From Pirellula sp. (GTDB lineage: Bacteria; Planctomycetota; Planctomycetia; Pirellulales; Pirellulaceae), in the NCBI GenBank assembly GCA_021300015.1, contig JAJTFB010000038.1, forward strand, positions 1-55,404: a stretch of DNA of 55,404 bases, in the 5' to 3' direction. The notes under the pieces are model-generated. The model made no database searches and was not told where the DNA came from. It saw nothing but the letters and a program-made list of their open reading frames with translations. Of this stretch, positions 27,984 through 35,622 are shown piece after piece. Every line of letters begins with the position of its first letter. The stretch's first letter is position 1. Position numbers and translations under genes: made by a program.

Positions 27984-28020
27984 AATTTGGGGCATTACCG
28001 GAAAAATCGTTCACAGCATG

Positions 28021-28049
28021 TTGCTACGCCCCCAAAAGAACGATATAAA
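28021..28049 (+). promoter_or_regulatory. Sigma-70 promoter of the sigma factor gene
   Basis: TTGCTA (28021-28026), a 17-bp spacer and TATAAA (28044-28049) make a good housekeeping promoter. Transcription would start near 28056, giving a leader of about 109 nt. A TGAACG-type box lies 7 bp upstream of the -35, and a tandem pair lies just after the predicted start point, where a bound repressor would block initiation. Confidence 0.65.
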
Positions 28050-28164
28050 CATCTCGAATGAACGATTTGAACGAATTTAGTTATCGCTCGGCCGACGTTT
28101 CGGTCAAAGAAGCATCCTCCGCATCCTCAAAAGTTCATCCCGAAAGTCGATGAAAGGTTTTACG

Positions 28165-29532
28165 ATGGCCAAGCTGCTCGAAAAAACAGCCCCCAAGAAG
28201 TCCAAAATCACCGCCACCACCCCAACGGCCTCGGCTGCAAAGCTAACCAAAAAGAAACCTGCGACGAACCCAACAGAGCAGAACCTGCTTGGTGAACAAA
28301 GCTCGTCTGTTGCCAGGACTCCTGCTCCGACCAAGTCGACCGGGTTGCCCAAGACCTTTCGGACCAAAGAACTCGAAGCCTCCTTTGTCCACTACTGCCA
28401 ATTGATCTGCCCTGAGACCCAAACGTCAGAAGAAACGGCGCTGAGCGTCAAGACGCTCCTGGCCAACGAAATCGACTTCATGGGCAATGTCGATTTCTCG
28501 ACTCCAGAACTCGAGGCGAGTCTCTTTGCCGACAAACGCCTCTTGCCAATTTCCTCCGACGAGCTGCGCCGGGTCAAAACCCCAGACCTGCCAGCCCACT
28601 TGGCTCGCCTATGCGAAACCAAACTCCTGACTCCAGAGGAAGAGGTCGAGACGTTCCGACGCATGAACTTTTTGCGGTTCAAAGCCAACGAACTCCGCTT
28701 GGAACTCAAATCCCAGACCCAGATCCAAAACGAGAAATCCCGCACCACCAAGTCGGTTGTCGAAAAGAATCGAGCCACCAACGGTTGGACCGTCCGTCGC
28801 ATCGAATCGCTCCTCCGGGCCGCCGATTGGTACCGCGATCGGCTCGTCAAGTCGAACATGCGTCTGGTGATCTCCATCGTCAAGAAGTTCGTCAACAGCC
28901 ACAACGCATTCGATGATCTATTGAGCGATGGAATCGTCGCCCTGATGCGAGCCGTCGATAAATTCGACGTCGCTCTCGGTTTCCGGTTCAGCACCTACGC
29001 AACTCAGGTCGTCCGGCGCAACTCCTATCGCCGTGTGATGGAGAACCAAAAGGAACGACAACGCATCACCCTGAGCGTCCACGATTCTGGGGTCGACATC
29101 AGCGACGAACATCGCGCCTCTGGAATGAGTGAAATCCGCTGGGAAGCTTTGCGTGGAAGACTCTCGAACATGCTCGATCGCCTCGACCGGCGAGAAAAAC
29201 TGATCGTTCGGGCTCGATTCTCCCTCGGCGGACACCGCCGAGTCCAAACCCTTCAGAAACTCGCCGATCGACTCGGTGTCTCCAAAGAACGAATCCGCCA
29301 ACTCGAAAAACGTGCCCTCTTCCTGTCCAGTCGACCGGCTCTTCGGGTACCACGAACAAGCCGGTGCAATCAATCGGCTCATTCCCCCCTGGGAACCTGC
29401 CAGTGTTGTATCGAGCAACGATTCACTCCAAGTCGGTTCGCTCGTCTCGGTCAGGAACAAAATCGGCCCGATCTCCCAAATCTGGAAAGCCGAACACACG
29501 CAATACATCCACGACGAACTCTTCGTCGATGA
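28165..29532 (+). CDS. RpoD-like sigma-70 family factor (non-ECF)
   Basis: 455 residues from ATG 28165, chosen because AAAGG lies 7 bp upstream; an in-frame ATG at 28150 lacks this. A Lys/Thr/Pro-rich N-terminal tail of about 70 residues is followed by region 1.2-like sequence (LPAHLARLCETKLLTPEEEV), region 2 (NMRLVISIVKKFVNSHNAFD, DLLSDGIVALMRAVDKFD, FRFSTYATQVVRRN) and region 4 (LQKLADRLGVSKERIRQLEKRAL). Region 3 is short. After region 4 the frame runs 70-odd codons more, through sequence that encodes the SRPBCC domain of the next gene in another frame, giving an Arg/Cys/Ser-rich tail unlike any sigma factor. It is divergent from the MerR/B12-like gene and probably controlled by it. Confidence 0.85.
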   Translation: MAKLLEKTAPKKSKITATTPTASAAKLTKKKPATNPTEQNLLGEQSSSVARTPAPTKSTGLPKTFRTKELEASFVHYCQLICPETQTSEETALSVKTLLANEIDFMGNVDFSTPELEASLFADKRLLPISSDELRRVKTPDLPAHLARLCETKLLTPEEEVETFRRMNFLRFKANELRLELKSQTQIQNEKSRTTKSVVEKNRATNGWTVRRIESLLRAADWYRDRLVKSNMRLVISIVKKFVNSHNAFDDLLSDGIVALMRAVDKFDVALGFRFSTYATQVVRRNSYRRVMENQKERQRITLSVHDSGVDISDEHRASGMSEIRWEALRGRLSNMLDRLDRREKLIVRARFSLGGHRRVQTLQKLADRLGVSKERIRQLEKRALFLSSRPALRVPRTSRCNQSAHSPLGTCQCCIEQRFTPSRFARLGQEQNRPDLPNLESRTHAIHPRRTLRR

Positions 29533-30688
29533 GCTTAAGTCTGGCCCTTTCGCAAAGTGGAAACACGAGCATCGTTTCGTTCCGATCCGCGATTCGGCCT
29601 CGAAACTCACCGATCGTATCGACTTCCAACTCCACGGTGCTCCATTGAGCAACGTGCTCAAAGGCTGGGTCGATTCCAAGCTGACGGCCATGTTCCGCTT
29701 CAGGCATCGTATCACAGCCGACGATCTGAAGTTCTCCGAACTGCTGCCAACGGCGCAGCGCCAACTTCGGATCGGGGTCTCAGGGAGCTCGGGATTGATC
29801 GGTCGTCGAACCATCGAACTGGCCCGCGTTCTGGGAATCGAAGTGGTCCGATCCACCCGCCCCCAAAGCGATCAACCACCCTCTCGCTGGCCGCGCGGGG
29901 TGCTCAGTGCCCCCGAAGATCAACTCGCAGCGTTCGAAAACCTCGACGCCTGGATCCACCTCGGTGGCGCAGGAATCGCCGACAAACGCTGGACGAACTC
30001 CTACAAACAAGCGATCAAAAACACCCGCATCGACTCGACCGAGAAACTCGTCACACGGCTCAGTCAGCTCAAATCCCCACCCAAGGCCCTGATCTGTGCT
30101 TCAGGCGTCGGGATCTTCGGCAACCGAGGCGACGAACGGCTCGACGAATCCTCGAGCGTCGCTCCATCAGCTACGGGGGATGACTTCCTCTCGGAGGTCG
30201 CCAGGGAATGGGAAGCCGCCGCGATGCAGTACTCCGATCGATCCGGTCGAGTCGCCCTCGCACGCTTCGGTGTCGTGCTCCATCCGCGCTCAGGAGCCTT
30301 GAGCAAGATGCTCTTGCCCTTCCAACTCGGAGCAGGTGGACCGATGGGCTCGGGAAAACAGTATTGGCCTTGGGTCCATATCGACGATGCAGCCAGCATC
30401 TTGCTGTGGCTAGCCTTGGCCTCGGATCGCCAAGGGCCGGTCCATGTCGTGGCCCCTGAGTGCCTGAACAACCGAGATTTCAGCGCCGTGTTGGCCAAAG
30501 TCCTCCACCGGCCCTCATGGCTTCCCGCACCGGCCTTTGCCCTCCGGATCGCCTTGGGCGAAATGGCCGATGCCCTTCTGCTAGCCAGCGCTCGAACGGT
30601 GCCGGGCGTGCTGCTAGACTCGGGTTATCCGTTCCGCTTCCCGACCCTCGAGGGCGCTTTGCGAAATGTCCTAGGCAGCGAACTCTAA
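29276..30688 (+). CDS. SRPBCC domain fused to TIGR01777-family NAD-dependent epimerase
   Basis: At most 470 residues. An SRPBCC-like domain comes first (LFGYHEQAGAINRLIPPWEP, FAKWKHEHRFVP, LTDRIDFQLHGAP), then from about residue 160 a short-chain epimerase of the YfcH/COG1090 type: IGVSGSSGLIGRRTIELA, LDAWIHLGGAGIADKRWT, CASGVGIFGNRGDE, MLLPFQLGAGGPMGSGKQYWPWVHIDD, outlined here rather than quoted in full. The reaction is unknown. The start is uncertain: GTG 29276 or GTG 29311 are in frame, neither with a clear ribosome site, and both lie inside the sigma gene. The SRPBCC first strand looks poor, as if the 5' end had been lost or is remade by the overlap. Probably co-transcribed with the sigma gene. 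Confidence 0.85.
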   Translation: MSPKNESANSKNVPSSCPVDRLFGYHEQAGAINRLIPPWEPASVVSSNDSLQVGSLVSVRNKIGPISQIWKAEHTQYIHDELFVDELKSGPFAKWKHEHRFVPIRDSASKLTDRIDFQLHGAPLSNVLKGWVDSKLTAMFRFRHRITADDLKFSELLPTAQRQLRIGVSGSSGLIGRRTIELARVLGIEVVRSTRPQSDQPPSRWPRGVLSAPEDQLAAFENLDAWIHLGGAGIADKRWTNSYKQAIKNTRIDSTEKLVTRLSQLKSPPKALICASGVGIFGNRGDERLDESSSVAPSATGDDFLSEVAREWEAAAMQYSDRSGRVALARFGVVLHPRSGALSKMLLPFQLGAGGPMGSGKQYWPWVHIDDAASILLWLALASDRQGPVHVVAPECLNNRDFSAVLAKVLHRPSWLPAPAFALRIALGEMADALLLASARTVPGVLLDSGYPFRFPTLEGALRNVLGSEL

Positions 30689-30714
30689 CCAAGCTTGTTT
30701 TAGCCTAGTGGGCA

Positions 30715-32466
30715 TCAACCGTCTTGGCTTGCTCGCCAATCGACCAGTTGCAATTCGACCCTGCGGTACCCGTTGAACTCGTTGACGTTGGGTCGGAACG
30801 CCAAATCGAATTGGCCTTGGTGGGCATTGATCTTCTCGGCCCACTCGGGCTGCGAAAACGCGACGGCTCGGAAGATCTGATCATGCTGCTTGAACCGAAC
30901 CCCAACGTGCCGATCCCCCTGCCCGAAGAGTTTGGCCGGCTCGTGCAGTTGGACATTGCTTGCGACGAACACCGGTCGCGGATTTCCAGCTCCAAAGGGC
31001 GCCATGCTTTCGATCATCGTGACGGTCTGTAGGCTGAGCTCCTGAAACGTGGCCTCCGCATCGACCAGCAGGGTCTGTTCTGGATCCCTCTCTCCGACCG
31101 TTCGGCGCACATGATCGCACAAGGCTTCTCGGAACTCGGGAATCTTGCGGTCCTGGATCCGTAAGCCTGCGGCTGCCGCGTGCCCACCGCAGCTTTCCAA
31201 ATGCTCGCTGCAGGCGACAAACGCCCGGTGCAAATCCACGGTACCTGCAGATCGACCACTGCCGGTGGCAGGCTTTTGTCCCATGGGGTCCGAGGAGATG
31301 ATCACCACAGGGCGATGGAACCGCTCGGCCATCCGCCCGGCGACAATTCCGATGACCCCAAGGTGCCAACCGGGGGAGTGCAGCACCAAGGCGGGCTCGG
31401 CAGCGGCTTCGAGTTGCTCCTTGGCTTGTTTGCTGGCCGCCAACGTGATGCTTCGCTCGATCGAGTCTCGGTCGGCATTCAATCGGTCGAGATACTGTGC
31501 CAGGGCCAAGGCTCGGCCGGGGTCCTGAGTGGTCAATAGCTCGACGCCCAACTGGGCCTGACCGAGCCGACCGGCAGCGTTGAGCCTCGGGGCGAGGGTA
31601 AAGGCGATGTCTTCGGCACTGATCGCTCGCTTGGCGTCGAGCTTCGTGAGCTTGATGAGCTCCTTGAGGCCCGGAGGGCCATGCTTGGTCATCAACTGCA
31701 ATGCAGTTCGGACCAAAATCCGATTCTCATCGACCAAGGGGACCACATCGGCCACCGTCGCGATCGTCGCGATGGTCATGGCCATCAAGAGAAAGTCCCG
31801 ATGCACATCGGCTACCTTGCTCCGATTGTCGGCCAGAATCTGACACATTCGCCAAGCGAGCTTGAAGGCGACTCCTGCACCGCAGAGCCCATGGAACGGA
31901 TAGTTGGTGTTGGGCAAGTTCGGGTGGACGATGGCCACGGCCTCGGGAAGGATCGCGCCACAAGCATGGTGGTCGGTGATGATCAAGTCCAAACCCAATT
32001 CCCGACACAACTGCGCCTCTTGGATCGAACCGATTCCGCAGTCGACGGTCACCAGGAGCTTGCGGCCCAAGCTCGCGAGCCGTCGGATCGACTCGCAACT
32101 GAGTCCATACGCATCTTCGAGCCGATTGGGTACGTAGTACGTCACATCGGCCCCGAGCATCTTGAGAAACGATTCGAGGATCGCCGTAGCGCACATCCCA
32201 TCGGCATCGTAGTCGCCGTAGATGACGATGGGCTCGCCATCGCGTACAGCCCTTAGTATCCGTTCGGCTGCCGCGTCGATCCCAGGCAACAACTGCGGAT
32301 CTCGCAAGTCGGAAAACTTGCAATCGAGAAAAAGCCTCGCCGCATCGACCTTGGAAATCCCACGCGACAAAAGAAGCTGAGACACCACCGGATCGACCTT
32401 CAACTCGTCGGCAAACGCCAAAAAACCTGCCGAATCATGGGCTCGAAAGATCCATCGTTTTGACAT
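30715..32466 (-). CDS. recJ: Single-stranded-DNA-specific exonuclease RecJ
   Basis: 583 residues, normal length. DHH phosphoesterase motifs are intact: GDYDADGMCATAI (about residue 82), VDCGIGS and IITDHHACG (about 155). The DHHA1 motif SCGGHAAAAGLRI lies near residue 435, followed by the OB-fold C-terminal domain. It degrades 5'-ended single strands in recombination and mismatch repair. Convergent with the epimerase gene (26 bp between stops). Confidence 0.96.
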   Translation of the reverse strand: MSKRWIFRAHDSAGFLAFADELKVDPVVSQLLLSRGISKVDAARLFLDCKFSDLRDPQLLPGIDAAAERILRAVRDGEPIVIYGDYDADGMCATAILESFLKMLGADVTYYVPNRLEDAYGLSCESIRRLASLGRKLLVTVDCGIGSIQEAQLCRELGLDLIITDHHACGAILPEAVAIVHPNLPNTNYPFHGLCGAGVAFKLAWRMCQILADNRSKVADVHRDFLLMAMTIATIATVADVVPLVDENRILVRTALQLMTKHGPPGLKELIKLTKLDAKRAISAEDIAFTLAPRLNAAGRLGQAQLGVELLTTQDPGRALALAQYLDRLNADRDSIERSITLAASKQAKEQLEAAAEPALVLHSPGWHLGVIGIVAGRMAERFHRPVVIISSDPMGQKPATGSGRSAGTVDLHRAFVACSEHLESCGGHAAAAGLRIQDRKIPEFREALCDHVRRTVGERDPEQTLLVDAEATFQELSLQTVTMIESMAPFGAGNPRPVFVASNVQLHEPAKLFGQGDRHVGVRFKQHDQIFRAVAFSQPEWAEKINAHQGQFDLAFRPNVNEFNGYRRVELQLVDWRASQDG

Positions 32467-32634
32467 CGAAATCCCTCACTCTGGGCCATCCCCGTCTTGC
32501 TCGCCATCCCGCTTCTTCCCCGAGTTGCACGCGAACATCGCAGCAGCCGTCGGCTTAAGATACCCTCCAAGCCGTCGGTCGAAAACCGGTTGGATCGACC
32601 CCCAAAACAATCGCCCAAAAAGATCTTACAGAGA

Positions 32635-33561
32635 CTAGCGACTTGGGATCCCCCAACCGAAGGGATCCTCGGGGTCGACGACCAACTGAAGATCCCCGTT
32701 GACAAACGCCCGAGCGCGGACCGAAGGTCGAATCTGCAAGCTGGCCTTCTCGAGCCACTCGTAGGAGGCTTCAAAGACACTGCCGATGAAACTCTCTTGA
32801 CGCCAAATGGCACTAGGTGCAAGTTTTCCGTCGGCCGCAAGGCAAGCGAGCTTGGCACTCGTCCCGGTCCCGCACGGTGAACGATCGTACTGGCGGCCAG
32901 GGCATAAAACAAACGAACGGGAATCGTTCGCCGACGAGACCGCAGCCCCAAAAAGCTCGACATGATCGACCCGTGGATAGTCCTTTTGGACCGCCTCTAA
33001 AATCTCCGTGGACCTGTCGATCAAATAGCCCGCAGGTCGATCGAACCAATCGGTATGGCTCACGTCCAAAAGAGCAAAATAATTGCCACCGTAAGCGATA
33101 TCGGCAGATAGCGACACTCCATCGGTAAGCCGGATCGGGCAGTTGCTCGCCACCCGATAACTCGCCACGTTCTCAAGCGTCACTTGCCGATCCTCATGCA
33201 AAACCGCATCCACCTGCCCGACGCATGTCTCAAAGCTATGGCGTCCGGGCTGTAGCCTTCCAAGCCATCGGAGAGTCTCGACGACCCCGATCGTTCCGTG
33301 GCCACACATACCCAAATACCCGACGTTGTTGAAGAATATAATCCCTGCTGTGTTTCTCGCATCGATCGGGGGAAGCACCAGTGCGCCGACCATGACCTCC
33401 GAACCGCGAGGCTCATGGATCAATGCGGTCCTCAAGAAATCGAATTCCTCTCGCATGTGCGCCAAGCGCTCCGCGACATTCCCTCCACGCAAAGGAACTT
33501 CCGAGACGATCGTGCGAGTCGGCTCGCCCCCGGTGTGACTGTCGATGACTCTGCACTGCAT
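32635..33561 (-). CDS. 4-hydroxyproline 2-epimerase / proline racemase family
   Basis: 308 residues. Both catalytic cysteines are present: MCGHGTIG (first) and SPCGTGTSAK (second). This favours a racemase/epimerase over the related trans-3-hydroxyproline dehydratase, which has Thr in place of one Cys. The N-terminal DSHTGGEPTR motif is typical. It would interconvert trans-4-hydroxy-L-proline and cis-4-hydroxy-D-proline, the first step of hydroxyproline catabolism, as found in bacteria using collagen-like or plant cell-wall proteins. The usual partner genes (hydroxyproline oxidase, deaminase) are not beside it, so the pathway must be completed elsewhere. Confidence 0.87.
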   Translation of the reverse strand: MQCRVIDSHTGGEPTRTIVSEVPLRGGNVAERLAHMREEFDFLRTALIHEPRGSEVMVGALVLPPIDARNTAGIIFFNNVGYLGMCGHGTIGVVETLRWLGRLQPGRHSFETCVGQVDAVLHEDRQVTLENVASYRVASNCPIRLTDGVSLSADIAYGGNYFALLDVSHTDWFDRPAGYLIDRSTEILEAVQKDYPRVDHVELFGAAVSSANDSRSFVLCPGRQYDRSPCGTGTSAKLACLAADGKLAPSAIWRQESFIGSVFEASYEWLEKASLQIRPSVRARAFVNGDLQLVVDPEDPFGWGIPSR

Positions 33562-33581
33562 GGATCTGAGCTCTGTACTTT

Positions 33582-33609
33582 GTTAACTGTTGACGGTTAG
33601 CTGTTGTCG
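33582..33609. repeat. 14-bp tandem duplication
   Basis: GTTAACTGTTGACG (33582-33595) is followed by GTTAGCTGTTGTCG (33596-33609), 12 of 14 identical, in the 72-bp gap between the NUDIX gene's stop and the hydroxyproline epimerase start. Confidence 0.75.
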
Positions 33610-33633
33610 ATTTCGCAGATGCAAGCGTCTGCG

Positions 33634-34098
33634 TCAGTCGGATTCAAAGTGCGATCGGAAGTCCCCGCTGCGGAAACTCGCTAAGAACTCTGGCATGCTT
33701 CCGAGCAGATCCTTGCGAGCTTCGAGCAACGGAACGCTCATCCAATGGAACTCCTCGACCTCCTGGAAATTGGGCCTCGGCTCGGAACCCTCAAGCCGCT
33801 CGCAATACAACCACTCCAGGCGAGTTCCCCAACGGGTCTGACTCGTCCAGAGATGCCCTCGGACCTCGACCCGAAGATCGAGTTCCTCGACCAATTCGCG
33901 TTTGACGGCCGTTTGAAAGTCCTCTCCAGGCTCGATTCCTCCACCCGGGAAACAGATCAACCCCGGTGCGCTGACGAATTGCGAACGTCGAATGACCAGG
34001 AATTGTCCTTCTTCATAGAGAATCCCGACTACCGCATGGCGGCCTCGGTCTCGGTGAGGCTGACGGTTGGGGTCCTGGGGGTTAAAATCAGTGCTCAT
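33634..34098 (-). CDS. NUDIX hydrolase
   Basis: 154 residues. Complete Nudix box, GGGIEPGEDFQTAVKRELVE continuing EELDL (about residues 51-75), matching G-x5-E-x7-RE-U-x-EE-x-G-U apart from the final Gly, which is Asp. The fold also shows the usual first strand (HAVVGILYEEGQFLVIRRS). It hydrolyses a nucleoside diphosphate linked to another group; the substrate cannot be deduced. Head-to-head with the CCA-adding enzyme gene, 52 bp between start codons. Confidence 0.92.
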   Translation of the reverse strand: MSTDFNPQDPNRQPHRDRGRHAVVGILYEEGQFLVIRRSQFVSAPGLICFPGGGIEPGEDFQTAVKRELVEELDLRVEVRGHLWTSQTRWGTRLEWLYCERLEGSEPRPNFQEVEEFHWMSVPLLEARKDLLGSMPEFLASFRSGDFRSHFESD

Positions 34099-34150
34099 AA
34101 CGGCGTATCATAGGCTCTCTGGGCGAGGAACGGAACCAGCTACCTTCACA

Positions 34151-35494
34151 ATGTCATCCCAGGACCCCACGGCGCAGAACCCTTCTGCCGACAGACCTCT
34201 ATTCCATGCAGGTTCCCTCCATCGGCAATTCGCCCACGAAATCGTTCGGCGTTTGGTCGACCGAGGCTACGTGGCTTACTATGCCGGAGGGTGCGTGCGA
34301 GACGCTCTGCTGAGCCTGACTCCCAAAGACTTCGATGTCGCCACCGACGCTACGCCCGAGCAAGTCCGTGAAGTCTTCGGCGCCGATCACACTCGCGCCG
34401 TCGGCGAAGCCTTTGGCGTTGTGCTCGTCCATGGCCGATTGGCCAAGACCAAGTGCCAGGTCGAAGTCGCGACGTTCCGAACCGACGGTTCCTACTCCGA
34501 CGGCCGACGCCCCGACTGGGTCGTCTACGCGACGGCCGAACAAGACGCCCAGCGGCGCGACTTTACCATCAACGGTCTTTTCTACGATCCGATCGCCCAG
34601 AGAGTCATCGATTTCGTCGGAGGACAAATCGACCTGGGAAATCGCCTGCTTCGTGCCATCGGCGACCCTTATGCCCGTATCAACGAAGACAAACTGCGGA
34701 TGCTTCGGGCCATTCGATTCGCCGCCCGATTTGCCTTGGAACTCGACCCGGCGACCCGCAAAGCGATCGAGGAATCGGCCTCAGGGATCCAACGCGTCAG
34801 CGGCGAGAGGATCGGGATGGAACTCTCGAAAATCCTCGAACAACCCAACCGACAATGGGCTTGGTCCGAACTCGAACGATGCAGTCTACTTGCGCACATC
34901 GCCCCAGAACTCCTGCCGGTCGATCAAGCCGAACTGTTCCTCCAACTACCCGATACGCACCTAGAACTCCCCGTCGTTCTGGCTGCATTGGTCCATCCAC
35001 TGGGCAGACTACGACCTCCGAGCGACCCGGAATATCCAATCCCCACCCAAGCCTGGCGAACGGCCCTCGAGGCAATCCAGCGCCGATGGAAGCTCCCCAA
35101 CGCGACGATCGATTCGGCATGCGTTTGCGTTGAAGCCTCCTGGGCCCTGGCCAATCCCAAGCCCCTCGACTGGTCTCAAGTCCAGCCCAAGCTCCTCCAT
35201 GGCTGGATCGACGAGTCGATGCACTTGGCTCAAGCCCTATGCCGTCTGCACCAATGGCCGGACTCCGGCATCCAAACCTACAAAGAACGTCTCGCTCAAC
35301 CGACTCACCTATGGAATCCAGAACCTTGGATCAAAGGCAGCGATCTGATCCGAGCCGGGCTCAAGCCAGGTCCTGCATTCGGCAAACTACTATCGCAAGC
35401 CAGATCGATGCAGCTCGATGGACATTGGACCTCCGAGGCCATGGCGCTTGAGTGGTTGGCCTCAGCGATTCGTGAACCCCAGCAGGAGCAATAG
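34151..35494 (+). CDS. tRNA nucleotidyltransferase / poly(A) polymerase family (CCA-adding type)
   Basis: 447 residues from ATG 34151; the frame extends upstream across the neighbouring gene's start, which is unlikely to be used. Class II nucleotidyltransferase motifs: YYAGGCVRDALL, the metal-binding DFDVATDA, TFRTDGSYSDGRRPDWV, RRDFTINGLFYDP and the base-reading region EDKLRMLRAIRFAARF. A helical body and tail follow. It probably adds or repairs the CCA end of tRNAs; in bacteria with separate poly(A) polymerases the two enzymes are hard to tell apart by sequence. Confidence 0.9.
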   Translation: MSSQDPTAQNPSADRPLFHAGSLHRQFAHEIVRRLVDRGYVAYYAGGCVRDALLSLTPKDFDVATDATPEQVREVFGADHTRAVGEAFGVVLVHGRLAKTKCQVEVATFRTDGSYSDGRRPDWVVYATAEQDAQRRDFTINGLFYDPIAQRVIDFVGGQIDLGNRLLRAIGDPYARINEDKLRMLRAIRFAARFALELDPATRKAIEESASGIQRVSGERIGMELSKILEQPNRQWAWSELERCSLLAHIAPELLPVDQAELFLQLPDTHLELPVVLAALVHPLGRLRPPSDPEYPIPTQAWRTALEAIQRRWKLPNATIDSACVCVEASWALANPKPLDWSQVQPKLLHGWIDESMHLAQALCRLHQWPDSGIQTYKERLAQPTHLWNPEPWIKGSDLIRAGLKPGPAFGKLLSQARSMQLDGHWTSEAMALEWLASAIREPQQEQ

Positions 35495-35600
35495 TCCTTT
35501 CGCTCCGCATGGATTGGTTTAAAATCGCTGGCCAGCCCGGTTTCACAACCGTGCAGTTGGATAACGTATTCGTTGGGTATTTGAATCTGACCTCGGAATC

Positions 35601-35622
35601 GATTGGAACATGATTGGAACAT
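35601..35622. repeat. Perfect 11-bp direct repeat over the serC start
   Basis: GATTGGAACAT occurs at 35601-35611 and 35612-35622. The second copy supplies the first two bases of the serC ATG. The first copy creates an upstream ATG at 35610, opening a four-codon frame (Met-Ile-Gly-Thr) whose TGA overlaps the serC ATG as ATGA. Confidence 0.75.

Larger units (their letters stand above)
27728..28076. promoter_or_regulatory. Cluster of seven TGAACG boxes
   Basis: TGAACG, or its complement CGTTCA, occurs at 27731-27736, 27743-27748, 27795-27800, 27829-27834, 28008-28013, 28059-28064 and 28068-28073. Most belong to the 9-mer TGAACG(A/T)(A/T)T. The last two form a direct tandem, TGAACGATTTGAACGAAT, at 28059-28076. 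About 0.2 occurrences would be expected by chance in 350 bp. The boxes flank the sigma-gene promoter and are a good candidate for binding by the divergent regulator. Confidence 0.6.
27470..28164. other. Divergent regulatory region between the MerR/B12-like gene and the sigma gene
   Basis: A 695-bp gap with no convincing gene. It holds a 9-bp inverted repeat, seven TGAACG/CGTTCA hexamers, a hairpin with a T-run and a strong sigma-70 promoter, annotated separately. A 63-codon open frame at 27794-27985 (TTG start) is possible but unsupported. Confidence 0.6.

Noticed and set aside
27794..27985. Small protein of 63 residues in the regulatory gap
   Set aside because: It needs a TTG start without a ribosome site, has no recognisable motif and contains two TGAACG boxes; not enough to call a gene.
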